DNA of 64,000 nucleotides, taken from positions 1 to 64,000 of the forward strand of contig FOAY01000009.1 of the NCBI GenBank assembly GCA_900109485.1, written 5' to 3'. This document shows, piece after piece, positions 24,462 to 32,324 of this stretch. The notes under the pieces were generated by a model, which did no database searches, was not told where the DNA came from, and saw only the letters and a program-made list of their open reading frames with translations. Numbering within the stretch: position 1 is the stretch's first letter; each line of letters starts with the position of its first letter. This DNA comes from Kosakonia sacchari (lineage in GTDB: Bacteria; Pseudomonadota; Gammaproteobacteria; Enterobacterales; Enterobacteriaceae). The position numbers and the translations under genes were made by a program.

Positions 24462-26111
24462 ATGTCGAACAAACCTTTTGTATATCAGGATCCGTTCCCG
24501 CTGGCGAAAGACAATACGGAATATTATCTGCTGAGCCGTGAACACGTTTCTATCGCCGACTTTGACGGCCAGGAAGTCTTAAAAGTGGAACCCGAAGCGC
24601 TGACGCTGCTGGCGCGACAGGCTTTCCACGATGCCTCTTTTCTGCTGCGCGCGTCCCACCAGAAACAGGTTGCGGCCATTCTGACTGACCCGGAAGCAAG
24701 CGAAAACGACAAATACGTGGCGTTGCAATTCCTGCGTAACTCCGAAATCGCCGCCAAGGGCGTGCTGCCGACCTGCCAGGACACCGGCACGGCCATCATT
24801 ATGGGTAAAAAAGGCCAGCGCGTATGGACCGGCGGCGGCGATGAAGCGGCGCTGGCTCGCGGTGTGTATAACACGTACACCGAAGATAACCTGCGCTATT
24901 CACAGAACGCGCCGCTGGATATGTACAAAGAAGTGAATACCGGCACCAACCTGCCGGCACAGATCGATCTCTACAGCGTGGATGGCAATGAGTATAAGTT
25001 CCTTTGCATCGCCAAAGGCGGCGGCTCAGCGAACAAAACCTATCTCTACCAGGAAACCAAGGCGCTGATCACTCCGGCGAAACTGAAAAACTACCTGGTT
25101 GAGAAGATGCGCTCTCTCGGCACGGCAGCCTGCCCGCCGTACCACATTGCGTTTGTTATTGGCGGCACTTCTGCTGAATCCACGCTGAAAACCGTGAAGC
25201 TGGCATCAACCCGTTACTATGATGGTCTGCCGACTGAAGGTAACGAGCACGGCCAGGCGTTCCGCGATGTGCAACTGGAACAGGAACTGATGCAGGAAGC
25301 GCAGAACCTCGGTCTCGGCGCACAGTTTGGTGGCAAATACTTCGCCCACGACATCCGCGTGATCCGTCTGCCGCGTCACGGCGCATCCTGCCCGATCGGC
25401 ATGGGTGTCTCCTGCTCCGCTGACCGTAATATCAAAGCGAAGATCAACCGCGAAGGTATCTGGATTGAGAAAATGGAGCACAATCCGGGGCAGTATATTC
25501 CGGAAGCCATGCGCCAGCAGGGCGAAGGCAATGTGGCGAAAATCAATCTGAATCAGCCGATGAAAGATATCCTGGCGCAGCTTTCCGCGTTCCCGGTATC
25601 GACTCGTCTGTCGCTGAACGGCACCATCATCGTGGCGCGTGATATTGCCCATGCCAAACTGAAAGAGCTGATCGACAACGGCGAAGAGCTGCCGCAGTAC
25701 GTGAAAGATCACCCGATCTATTACGCAGGCCCGGCAAAAACGCCTGAAGGTTATGCTTCCGGTTCTCTTGGCCCAACCACCGCAGGGCGTATGGATTCCT
25801 ACGTGGATCTGCTGCAATCCCACGGCGCGAGCATGATCATGCTGGCGAAAGGCAACCGCAGCCAGCAAGTGACCGATGCCTGTGCCAAACACGGCGGTTT
25901 CTATCTGGGAAGTATTGGCGGCCCGGCTGCGGTACTGGCGCAGCAGAGCATTAAGAGCCTCGAATGCGTGGCTTACCCGGAACTGGGTATGGAAGCGATC
26001 TGGAAGATTGAAGTGGAGAACTTCCCGGCGTTTATTCTGGTGGATGACAAAGGTAACGACTTCTTCCAGCAGATCCAGAACAAACAGTGCGCAGGTTGTA
26101 GCCAGCGTTAA
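24462..26111 (+). CDS. fumB: Class I fumarate hydratase (FumA/FumB type)
   Basis: 4Fe-4S enzyme interconverting malate and fumarate in the cytoplasm. At 549 residues it matches E. coli FumA/FumB. Cluster ligand cysteines are in [24 protein letters not shown] and the later loop. Substrate-binding regions KGGGSANK and [13 protein letters not shown] are present, and the protein ends [18 protein letters not shown] site precedes the ATG. The symbol is chosen by context: E. coli fumB is linked to dcuB and dcuSR and is anaerobic, and here the gene sits beside DcuSR-type genes. FumA cannot be excluded on sequence. Its last 342 bases are repeated at 29732-30074. Confidence 0.9.
   Translation: MSNKPFVYQDPFPLAKDNTEYYLLSREHVSIADFDGQEVLKVEPEALTLLARQAFHDASFLLRASHQKQVAAILTDPEASENDKYVALQFLRNSEIAAKGVLPTCQDTGTAIIMGKKGQRVWTGGGDEAALARGVYNTYTEDNLRYSQNAPLDMYKEVNTGTNLPAQIDLYSVDGNEYKFLCIAKGGGSANKTYLYQETKALITPAKLKNYLVEKMRSLGTAACPPYHIAFVIGGTSAESTLKTVKLASTRYYDGLPTEGNEHGQAFRDVQLEQELMQEAQNLGLGAQFGGKYFAHDIRVIRLPRHGASCPIGMGVSCSADRNIKAKINREGIWIEKMEHNPGQYIPEAMRQQGEGNVAKINLNQPMKDILAQLSAFPVSTRLSLNGTIIVARDIAHAKLKELIDNGEELPQYVKDHPIYYAGPAKTPEGYASGSLGPTTAGRMDSYVDLLQSHGASMIMLAKGNRSQQVTDACAKHGGFYLGSIGGPAAVLAQQSIKSLECVAYPELGMEAIWKIEVENFPAFILVDDKGNDFFQQIQNKQCAGCSQR
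25770..26111 (+). repeat. Fumarase 3' direct repeat, copy 1 (within intact gene)
   Basis: This 342-base stretch from the [11 protein letters not shown] codons to the stop recurs at 29732-30074 in the same orientation. By eye I count about 14 differences including one inserted base, many of them at third codon positions. Similarity ends sharply on the left of this segment and at the stop codon on the right. Confidence 0.92.
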
Positions 26112-26118
26112 GATGTGA

Positions 26119-26154
26119 AAACACCCGGCAGGGAAACCCGCCGGGTGTTTTTTA
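26119..26154 (+). terminator. Terminator of the fumarase gene
   Basis: A 12-bp stem AAAACACCCGGC / GCCGGGTGTTTT with a short loop and T-run, eight bases after the stop codon. Confidence 0.9.
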
Positions 26155-26401
26155 GGAGATCGGCCCAGGGCTTTGCTCCGCATATCAAAAATCGGTGAAT
26201 ATCACCCGCTCGCGAGATCTGATTTACATCCAGGCATGAAAAACCGGCATATAAACCAGTTTTTTATAAAAAAAGATAGTATAAATAAAAAAAGATATAC
26301 CAACGCCAGAGACTGAAAGATAACACCTTATAATTCATCATCGCCCCCGGCCGACTGCTTTTATGGATATGACCTCGACAATTATTATTTATCTGAAATG
26401 T

Positions 26402-26662
26402 TTAACGTACTATTTTAACGTCCGAAACTTCCCGGTTAGAAAATGAGCCCCAGTCTTTCCTGATGTTCTCAGCAAGTTTCTTTAAATATTCGATATCCTC
26501 TTTATGAGTAACTTCATCATCTGTTAATAAAAAATATTTACTAACATCAAAATGTGAATTGGGATAAAAGTTAGGAATCAGCACTGAAATAATCCAACCT
26601 TTATCAAACTTCATAAGAACAAAATCCCCTCGTTGCGAGTAAATAACTTTAGCTTCAATCAT
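26402..26662 (-). CDS. Small immunity-like protein, copy A (intact)
   Basis: An 86-residue protein of no family I can name; cytoplasmic, with alternating beta-strand pattern (AKVIYSQRGDFVLMKFDKGWIISV) and a helical C-terminus (DIEYLKKLAENIRKDWGSF). A very strong GGGAGGGG site precedes the ATG. It has a close, frameshifted relative at 31334-31593 and weaker relatives at 30672 and 31000, all sharing a first strand ending in GDF or a similar turn, then a ...KYFLLTDDE... acidic segment. The position, always downstream of toxin or immunity genes at the effector end of the secretion cluster, suggests an immunity family. Confidence 0.6.
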   Translation of the reverse strand: MIEAKVIYSQRGDFVLMKFDKGWIISVLIPNFYPNSHFDVSKYFLLTDDEVTHKEDIEYLKKLAENIRKDWGSFSNREVSDVKIVR

Positions 26663-26940
26663 ATACCCCTCCCGCTTTCAAGTTATATGGTAGTCTCCAT
26701 TCGGCAACCTCCCTCCGGGTAGCAATCAAAGCCAGATATCACAAGCCCACCATTTTCTCGCTGTGGGAATGGAGATGATAAAAATCAAAAATTTTTTACA
26801 CTTAGATCGTTATCTCCGGGAGGAGCGAAATCATCTCAACAACAGAGACAAAGATAAGAAAATTGAGATTTTATGCAGATAAAAAGCAGAAAAAAGGTTA
26901 TCACGGCAGAGTTAATAACATGAAACACAGCCTGTGTTTA

Positions 26941-27362
26941 TTACAGACATGCACCGTTTGTTTTATTATAAAAACCTACACAAAAAAAATCATCTGAATA
27001 TAATCTGGCAAGCTTCTTTTGCTTTTCAAAAAAATTCTTATTAACCTGATGTGGCAATTGTATCTTTAATCCCTTACGTATTTGCGCGGCAATATAAAAA
27101 GCGTCAGTTAAGCACTCGAAGAAAATTTCATCAGATGTTTCAAACTCTTTAACCGCATAGATACCAAACGTCAGATCGCGTAACTTTCTTTTGTCTTTTT
27201 GCGTTCCATTGACAACATCCCTCAATATTCAAGCTGAGCAACAATTGAATTGTACATCGGTTCAAGCGCACCAGCGGCTGAATTACTTTTAATCGTTTTA
27301 TATCTTTTAATCGCTAACCTTAATTCTTTTTCCACATAATCTAAGGCAGTAAATTCAGTCAG
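26941..27362 (-). pseudogene. Tsi6-like immunity gene, copy A (broken)
   Basis: Nearly identical to the intact gene at 31938-32324, but with three lesions. The start codon reads CTG (27362-27360) where the intact copy has ATG. One A is missing in the CTCAA(A)TATTC segment at about 27224, shifting the frame after the N-terminal third. A base gained in a T-run near the end replaces the DDFSV terminus with a read-through tail. The remaining open frame (27225-26941) encodes the VVNGTQKDKRKLRDLTFG...GLKIQLPHQVNKNFF part. Probably non-functional. Confidence 0.85.
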
Positions 27363-27437
27363 TTAATAGCTCGATAGCCAGTCGACACGGCACGGACGCA
27401 TACTGTGAACAGAGTGCTTGTATTCATGTTTATGATT

Positions 27438-27743
27438 TTATGTTTTTATTATTTCATGCGAAAGCTCATGATTTACTTTCCACTTTTCCGGAGCGAACCG
27501 CCAACTCGCTATCGTAGCCTCACTATCATCAGGCCGAACAAAGCTGACGATAAGATAAATATCAACTTGTTTATTTCTCTTTATATTAAATATGGTTCTA
27601 TAGGAAACGGCTTGCTCTTTTTTATCTGGCCATGGTTCCCAAAGTAAATCATCGATTCCCATGAGTTCTTTTTTAGTCATAAATGACGCGAGACTCAACC
27701 CCCCATTAAATTGCAACAAGCCTGTTCTACTATCTATTTTCAT
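27438..27743 (-). CDS. Candidate immunity protein for the second orphan Rhs toxin
   Basis: A 101-residue protein whose ATG lies two bases after the stop codon of the toxin tail at 27746, the usual toxin-immunity arrangement. It begins MKIDSRTGLLQFNGGL, echoing MKLDFCTGALSIGNNELN of the immunity protein at 28265-28762, which suggests that the two belong to one broad immunity family. It is shorter than that relative (165 aa) and ends at a region where the rhs-derived sequence joins the duplicated Tsi6-like block, so it may be truncated at its C-terminus. No membrane segment. Confidence 0.55.
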   Translation of the reverse strand: MKIDSRTGLLQFNGGLSLASFMTKKELMGIDDLLWEPWPDKKEQAVSYRTIFNIKRNKQVDIYLIVSFVRPDDSEATIASWRFAPEKWKVNHELSHEIIKT

Positions 27744-27745
27744 AA

Positions 27746-28075
27746 TTATGGTCCGATATCAAATGGGGCACCTACTGGTTCAAGTACGCTCTTATAGTTT
27801 GATAAGAAAAATTGGGTTCCATCTCCATTACCAAATTCAATAGGATCTTGCGCTAATGCTTTTCCTGTACCTGCTACTGCATCTCGTTTTACACGGTATG
27901 CCTGGAGCTCCACCATAAATATTTCCGCATGGTGTAAAACCATAAGTCACGGCCTTTATATATGCCACGTCCTTGCCATTGTCTGCCAAAAGCTGCCTGA
28001 TTATGATCATTCGCTTTCGTGGGTTCGTTAGGTTTACAGGAACGTTTCAACCCCCACGGATCCACCCACCCCACT
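27746..28075 (-). pseudogene. Orphan Rhs C-terminal toxin tail, frame-disrupted
   Basis: The segment starts with the conserved end of an Rhs core, GWVDPWGLKRSC, followed by a unique tail (NEPTKANDHNQAAFGRQWQG...). That frame stops at 27889, while a second overlapping frame (27943-27746, ...HHAEIFMVELQAYRVKRDAVAG... to ...VGAPFDIGP) carries on to just before an immunity-like ATG. A frameshift near 27900-27940 is therefore likely. The tail is not one I can assign to a toxin class. The junction with the preceding rhs fragment is out of frame, so it is not produced as an Rhs fusion. Confidence 0.6.
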
Positions 28076-28264
28076 GACCTGAACCTGCGGCTTGTTGCGA
28101 TCACGCGGCTGGCTAATGACCTCCGTTAAACGATGTTCGCCATCGTAACGGTAATGCCAGCGCGTCTGCCCATTGTCTTTTTCCACGGTGCGGCCGTGGA
28201 CGTCGTACTGCCAGCGGATACCGTTCAGTTGCGGACAGGCTTCCACATGTCGGCGGGAAAGCAA
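28073..28264 (-). pseudogene. rhs: rhs core fragment (YD-repeat region)
   Basis: About 64 codons of Rhs core: LSRRHVEACPQLNGIRWQYD, then HGRTVEKDNGQTRWHYRYDGE, then RDRNKPQVQVS. The fragment begins immediately after the stop codon of the immunity gene at 28265 and runs straight into the VDPWGL end of another core, out of frame. In the second rhs remnant (28759-29754) about 150 codons separate these two points, so an internal core deletion or a recombination has joined them. No start codon or promoter is evident. Confidence 0.75.
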
Positions 28265-28762
28265 CTATTTGCTGATGACGCCCTTTGCATCATTCCAGGT
28301 TATATAAGTTCCGCAATCAAATGTATGCGTATTGCATTGAACAGATATAGTTCCCCATTCATATACCCACTCAACACCATAAGGAGGATTAGTCACTGCA
28401 CGTTCATTACCTCCTTTTATATGATCTCTCATCCATTGGATTAACCTTGACTCTTCCTTTTTTATCATGGATAGGTCAGCTCGTTTATTCCAATCATTAA
28501 GTGATTGAAAAAAATTACTATCTCTGTCAATCATATATATACATGGAGGGATATTATTTACGGAAGGTCTTATTTCCAAATAAAACCCCCCACCCAGCCA
28601 ACTTACTTCCGGGAGAATGAAATAAAAACGCCCCCATTTTTTAAGTTGAGTGTTATTTTTAAATAAATCAGACGCAATAAACTTATCGTAGCCATCAATA
28701 TTTAACTCATTATTACCAATAGATAAAGCGCCAGTGCAAAAATCTAATTTCATCACATTCAT
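28265..28762 (-). CDS. Candidate immunity protein for the TNT-like Rhs toxin
   Basis: A 165-residue cytoplasmic protein starting in a 4-base ATGA overlap with the toxin tail upstream, the classic effector-immunity coupling. No known family was recognised. It is aromatic-rich (KWGRFYFILPEVSWLGGGFYLEIRP, then a C-terminal CNTHTFDCGTYITWNDAKG), with two closely spaced cysteines near the end. An in-frame ATG three codons later is an alternative start. Base composition is AT-rich compared with the rhs core, as is usual for exchangeable immunity genes. Confidence 0.65.
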   Translation of the reverse strand: MNVMKLDFCTGALSIGNNELNIDGYDKFIASDLFKNNTQLKKWGRFYFILPEVSWLGGGFYLEIRPSVNNIPPCIYMIDRDSNFFQSLNDWNKRADLSMIKKEESRLIQWMRDHIKGGNERAVTNPPYGVEWVYEWGTISVQCNTHTFDCGTYITWNDAKGVISK

Positions 28763-29754
28763 ATGTTTATAACCTTTCCTGGAATTAATTTACTGCGCAC
28801 CTCTTCAGGAATATAAAACTGCAATCCACCACCATCTCCCCATTGGGAATTTGCACTTGCGCGTCCTCTGGCCACATAAATGTCCTCAGAAACATAATAA
28901 GCTTTCACTTGTGTTCTGGTTGGGAAATCAGGATTCAGCTTAACCTGCAACGCTTCATGATAACCTATTGGGTTTCCTCTGTACTGCCTTACTGTGGGAT
29001 GAGTTACAGTGTAAGCCGGGAGTTGATCGCCATTAGGATATAATGCATACAAAATTGTGCCTTTTTTTAGAGTGACATTTTCATAAACATCAATGCCGGG
29101 ATAATCGCGATTATGAGGCCCCTGCCATTTTGTCGCTTCTTTAGAAGGATCTTTACACTTACTCAACCCCCACGGATCCACCCACCCCAGCGCATTCGGT
29201 GCATACTGGTACAGGTTTATCCCGCCCGCCAGCCCTATCGGGTCCTGCTGGGTAAAGCGTCCGCAGTCCGGGTCGTAGTAGCGGAAAAGATTGTAGTGAA
29301 AGCCGGTTTCACGATCCAGGTATTGCCCCTGCATGCGCAGGTTCTGGGCATATTCCGGTGCCTGAAGCGGCGTCTCACGCAACAATTTGCCCCACGCGCT
29401 GTTTTGCGCTTCCCAGCGCAACTCCCCTTCGGCATCCGTCAGTCGCTCCGGCAAACCGTTTGGCTGATTGTGGAACCAGTAGATTTCCGGGTCGCTGATG
29501 CCATCGATTCGCGCCAGCGGATCGTAACTCTCCTGATCGCTGTAGACATACGTCAGCGGTACATCGTCGTGAATTTCCTGCAACAGGCGCAAGCCATCCC
29601 AGACAAAACGCGTGGTAACGGCACGCCCACTGGGTTCGCCTGCGCGCAACTGGCGGCGCATTTTATTGATGCGTCGTCCCAGCGGATCGTAGCGGAAACT
29701 GACCTGAATCTGCGGCTTGTTGCGATCACGCGGCCCAGCCACCGCAGGACGCAT
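28759..29754 (-). pseudogene. rhs: 5'-truncated rhs gene with a TNT-like C-terminal toxin
   Basis: The open frame holds the last part of an Rhs core: RYDPLGRRINKMRR, then YDPLARIDG, YYDPDCGRFTQQDPIGLAGG and the closing ALGWVDPWGL. A ~135-residue variable toxin domain follows. Its end, QWGDGGGLQFYIPEEVRSKL, resembles the GGG-x-Q core of tuberculosis-necrotizing-toxin-type NAD+ glycohydrolases, and GTILYALYPNGD would be the corresponding early loop. The N-terminal rhs gene is missing: at 29731 the core breaks off into the fumarase repeat. The first possible ATG lies inside that repeat. Without its N-terminus it cannot be loaded for secretion, but it could be a donor cassette or be expressed on its own. 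Confidence 0.7.
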
Positions 29755-30074
29755 GGATTCCTACGTGGATCTGCTGCAATCTCAAGGCAGCGAGCATGAT
29801 CATGCTCGCGAAAGGCAACCGCAGCCAGCAAGTAACCGATGCCTGTGCCAAACACGGCGGTTTCTATCTGGGAAGTATTGGCGGTCCGGCTGCAGTACTG
29901 GCGCAGCAGAGCATTAAGAGCCTCGAATGCGTGGCTTACCCGGAACTGGGTATGGAAGCGATCAGGAAGATTGAAGTGGAGAACTTCCCGGCGTTTATTT
30001 TGGTGGATGACAAAGGTAACGATTTCTTCCAGCAGATCCAGAACAAACAGTGCGCAGGCTGTAGCCAGCGTTAA
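29732..30074 (+). pseudogene. Fumarase 3' fragment (direct repeat copy 2)
   Basis: The last ~113 codons of a class I fumarase, about 96% identical by eye to 25770-26111, with the same stop codon. Relative to the intact gene it has one inserted base (CAAGGCAGCGAG versus CACGGCGCGAG near 29788), which breaks the frame, and a Trp-to-Arg change. Many differences are synonymous, which suggests that it diverged under selection as part of a working gene, perhaps in another strain, before being stranded here. The downstream terminator is different from that of the intact gene. Confidence 0.92.
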
Positions 30075-30079
30075 ATGAT

Positions 30080-30114
30080 AAACCCCCCGGCGGAAGAACG
30101 CGTCGGGGGTTTTG
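30080..30114 (+). terminator. Terminator-like hairpin after the fumarase fragment
   Basis: An imperfect GC-rich stem (AACCCCCCGGCG / CGTCGGGGGTTTT) with a T-run, in the same position as, but with a different sequence from, the terminator of the intact fumarase gene. Confidence 0.65.
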
Positions 30115-30148
30115 TTAAATGAGGGTTTTATCGTTTGTTAGGGGAAAA

Positions 30149-30496
30149 TTAGACAAACTGAATTACAAAATTCGAATGCTTCGTTTTTTTCATTGCTTCT
30201 GCGATATAACAACTTTTGATCTCTTCCGTTAAAGTCTGGCGTTCAAATGGAGGTTCGAAAGTTCTCATCGAATTTATTTCCGCCACAAATCCACAGATAA
30301 TTCTCTCACCTGCTATTCTGTTTTTGTCACTTTCGCTACCGCCAACAATGTTATGTAAATAAGATAGTTGCTCAACGCCAGAACCATACATTGGTTCAAG
30401 CGCCGCGGCAGCTGAATTTTCTGACATGGTCTGATGCCTTTTACACGCCAGCGATAATGCCTTATCGATATACTCTCGCGCTGTAGGATTATTCAT
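30149..30496 (-). CDS. Tsi6-like family protein, divergent paralog
   Basis: A 115-residue protein whose N-terminal half (AREYIDKALSLACKRHQTM, then AALEPMYGSGVEQLSYLHNIVGG) aligns with that of the Tsi6-like protein at 31938 (LDYVEKALRLAVKRYKS, then AGALEPMYNSIVAQLEYLRDVVNG). The C-terminal half differs (FVAEINSMRTFEPPFERQTL...). Probably an immunity protein of the same helical fold with changed specificity. It has no adjacent toxin gene, making it an orphan. The ATG at 30496 has a CAGGCGG-like site upstream. Confidence 0.65.
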   Translation of the reverse strand: MNNPTAREYIDKALSLACKRHQTMSENSAAAALEPMYGSGVEQLSYLHNIVGGSESDKNRIAGERIICGFVAEINSMRTFEPPFERQTLTEEIKSCYIAEAMKKTKHSNFVIQFV

Positions 30497-30533
30497 ATAG
30501 CCGCCTGAAGAGATTTATTCCCCACGGGATTGT

Positions 30534-30668
30534 TCACTCAACGATATTCCAGCTATTACCGTAGCTCATGTTAATCGCATTCACTTCGCCACTTATGATT
30601 TCGAAGCCAATTTTTTATTATCACAGTAATAACCAAGCCATTCTTTACGCTCACCGAATAGCAGCCAT
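30534..30668 (-). pseudogene. Remnant of an unidentified gene, frameshifted in an A-run
   Basis: Two open segments join if one A is removed from the six-A run on the coding strand near 30610. They read LLFGERKEWLGYYCDNK, then IGFEIISGEVNAINMSYGNS and WNIVE with a stop at 30534. The upstream part is missing, as the sequence begins right after the stop codon of the gene at 30672. It looks like the C-terminal ~45 residues of another small toxin or immunity gene. I do not recognise the family. Confidence 0.4.
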
Positions 30669-30671
30669 GAG

Positions 30672-30914
30672 TTAGAAATCCGGAACAGGTACTTCTTGCG
30701 CTTTATATGATTTATAATTATTACGAATTTCTTTAGCCAAAAGAACCATATCATGGCAATCAGGATACTTTATTAAATCGTCATCTTTCAGTTTAAAACA
30801 TTTTTCTTCATCAACATGACCGGCCGGCCAAATCATACAAACATACAAGCCATCAGTTCCTTGCAGGATAAAGAAATCACCCTGTTCTTTGAAAATAACT
30901 TTAACATTATTCAT
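30672..30914 (-). CDS. Small immunity-like protein B
   Basis: An 80-residue protein (MNNVKVIFKEQGDFFILQGT...), distantly like the protein at 26402 (AKVIYSQRGDFVLM): same opening strands with a QGDF/RGDF turn, an acidic KCFKLKDDDL segment in the middle and a C-terminal helix EIRNNYKSYKAQEV. I prefer the ATG at 30914 over one three codons upstream. There is no partner toxin nearby. Part of the immunity-like array between the fumarase fragment and the Tse6-like effector. Confidence 0.55.
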   Translation of the reverse strand: MNNVKVIFKEQGDFFILQGTDGLYVCMIWPAGHVDEEKCFKLKDDDLIKYPDCHDMVLLAKEIRNNYKSYKAQEVPVPDF

Positions 30915-30999
30915 ACACAGCACCTGCCTTCAGGTTATAAACTCCATAATCAATTTCTAACCTGGCCGAAACAAGAGCATTATCACCTGAAAAAAAATA

Positions 31000-31293
31000 T
31001 CAAACAGAATCATTATCTTTATCCACAATAGCAAAGCCAGTCTGAAACTGACTCTTTGTTATTTCTTGCGACTGAAATCGTGCGTAATCACAACGGATAC
31101 TTTCTAACAATACCTTCATATATTCAGTATCTAGTGGCTTAATAATTTCATCCGCAGCAAACAAAAAATATCGTTCGATATCTACTTTATATACACCTTC
31201 AGAAAAAATCACTTTCAGTACAAAACCACCGTCTATTATTTGATAAAGAGTATAATCCCATGGGTTAAAGGATATTCTATTAATATAATTCAT
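31000..31293 (-). CDS. Small immunity-like protein C
   Basis: A 97-residue protein with the same layout as proteins A and B: opening strands (YTLYQIIDGGFVLKVIFSEG), an acidic segment around RYFLFAADEIIKPLD, then a helix YMKVLLESIRCDYARFQSQEI. The ...YFLxxxDE... and C-terminal helix patterns are shared. I start at the ATG at 31293; the upstream in-frame start at 31329 would add a non-homologous leader. Function by context only: probable immunity gene accumulated at the effector end of the cluster. Confidence 0.55.
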   Translation of the reverse strand: MNYINRISFNPWDYTLYQIIDGGFVLKVIFSEGVYKVDIERYFLFAADEIIKPLDTEYMKVLLESIRCDYARFQSQEITKSQFQTGFAIVDKDNDSV

Positions 31294-31333
31294 GACACAT
31301 CTCGATTTATCATGCACTACAAACTGCAAAACC

Positions 31334-31593
31334 CTATCGCTTAATTCTTATATTATTTATCTCTCTATCAGAAAATAGACCCCAGTTTTTTCTGATCAGC
31401 TCAGCTAATTTTTTAGATAATCAACGTCATCTTTATGTTTTATTTCTTCATCTGTCAGGAAAAAGTGTTTACTCACATCAAAATGTGAATTTGGATAAAA
31501 ACCAGTAATCAGCACTGAAATAATCCAACCTTTAGCGGACCTCATAAGAACAAAATCCCCGCGTTGCGAGTAAATAATTTTAGCTTCAATCAT
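31334..31593 (-). pseudogene. Small immunity-like gene, copy B (frameshifted)
   Basis: Homologous over its length to the intact gene at 26402-26662. After DDVDYLKN an in-frame TAG stops translation at 31405. Adding one A to the preceding A-run restores the family C-terminus (LAELIRKNWGLFSDREI...) down to a stop at 31334. It may be a true lesion or a homopolymer error; the 62-residue truncated product lacks the C-terminal helix. Confidence 0.8.
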
Positions 31594-31937
31594 ATACCTC
31601 CCTTTTCAAGCTATGCATCTGATAGCAAACACTTTTTCTGACCCTCATAGAGATAACAACTTCGTAGCCTCCATTCGGCAACTTCCTCAAAGCCCGAAAC
31701 CACAAGCCCGCCATTTGCCTGCTGTGGGGATGTAGATGATAAAAAATCAAAAAGTTTTTACGCTAAGATCGTGATCTCCACGGGTGAGCGAAATCATCTC
31801 AACAATAGAAAAAAAGATAAGGAAATTGAGATGTTATGCAGATAAAAAGCAGAAAAAGGTTATCGCGGTAGGGTTAATAACATACAACACAGCCTGTGTT
31901 TATTACAGACATACACCGTTTGTTTTATTATGGAAAC

Positions 31938-32324
31938 CTACACAGAAAAATCATCTGGATATAAGCTGGAAAGTTTCTTTTGTTTTTCAAAAAAATTCTT
32001 ATTAACCTGATGTGGCAATTGTATCTTTAATCCCTTGCGTATTTGCGCGGCAATATAAAAAGCGTCAGTTAAGCGCTCAAAGAAAATTTCATCAGATGTT
32101 TCAAACTCTTTAACCGCATAGATACCAAACGTCAGATCGCGTAACTTACTTTTGTCTTTTTGCGTTCCATTGACAACATCCCTCAAATATTCAAGCTGAG
32201 CAACAATTGAATTGTACATAGGCTCAAGCGCACCAGCGGCTGGATTACTTTTAATCGATTTATATCTTTTAACAGCTAATCTTAAAGCTTTTTCCACATA
32301 ATCTAAGGCAGTTAATTCAGTCAT
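31938..32324 (-). CDS. Tsi6-family immunity protein
   Basis: A 128-residue, mostly helical cytoplasmic protein. The order of motifs (ALDYVEKALRLAVKRYK, LEYLRDVVNG, LRDLTFGIYAVKEFETSD, DAFYIAAQIRKGLKIQLPH) resembles Tsi6, the immunity protein of the Pseudomonas NAD(P)+-degrading effector Tse6, as I recall that family. It starts in a 4-base ATGA overlap with the stop of the PAAR effector upstream, so it is the cognate immunity gene. Its duplicate at 26941-27362 is broken, leaving this as the only working copy in the window. Confidence 0.78.
   Translation of the reverse strand: MTELTALDYVEKALRLAVKRYKSIKSNPAAGALEPMYNSIVAQLEYLRDVVNGTQKDKSKLRDLTFGIYAVKEFETSDEIFFERLTDAFYIAAQIRKGLKIQLPHQVNKNFFEKQKKLSSLYPDDFSV

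Larger units (their letters stand above)
26402..27362 (-). repeat. Immunity-pair direct repeat, copy A
   Basis: This block (a small immunity-like gene, ~280 bases of spacer, and a Tsi6-like gene) is repeated at 31334-32326 in the same orientation. The spacer is recognisably conserved too (for example AAATCATCTCAACAA and ACACAGCCTGTGTTTATTACAGACAT in both), so it is a true segmental duplication and not just two related genes. Confidence 0.88.

Noticed and set aside
29113..29799. A 228-codon plus-strand frame over the rhs remnant
   Set aside because: Antisense of the rhs core; the rhs motifs on the minus strand are unambiguous.
25770..30074. Integrase-driven genomic island
   Set aside because: The direct repeats look like an att-type duplication, but there is no integrase, excisionase or tRNA in the interval, so a mobile-island call is not supported by this window.
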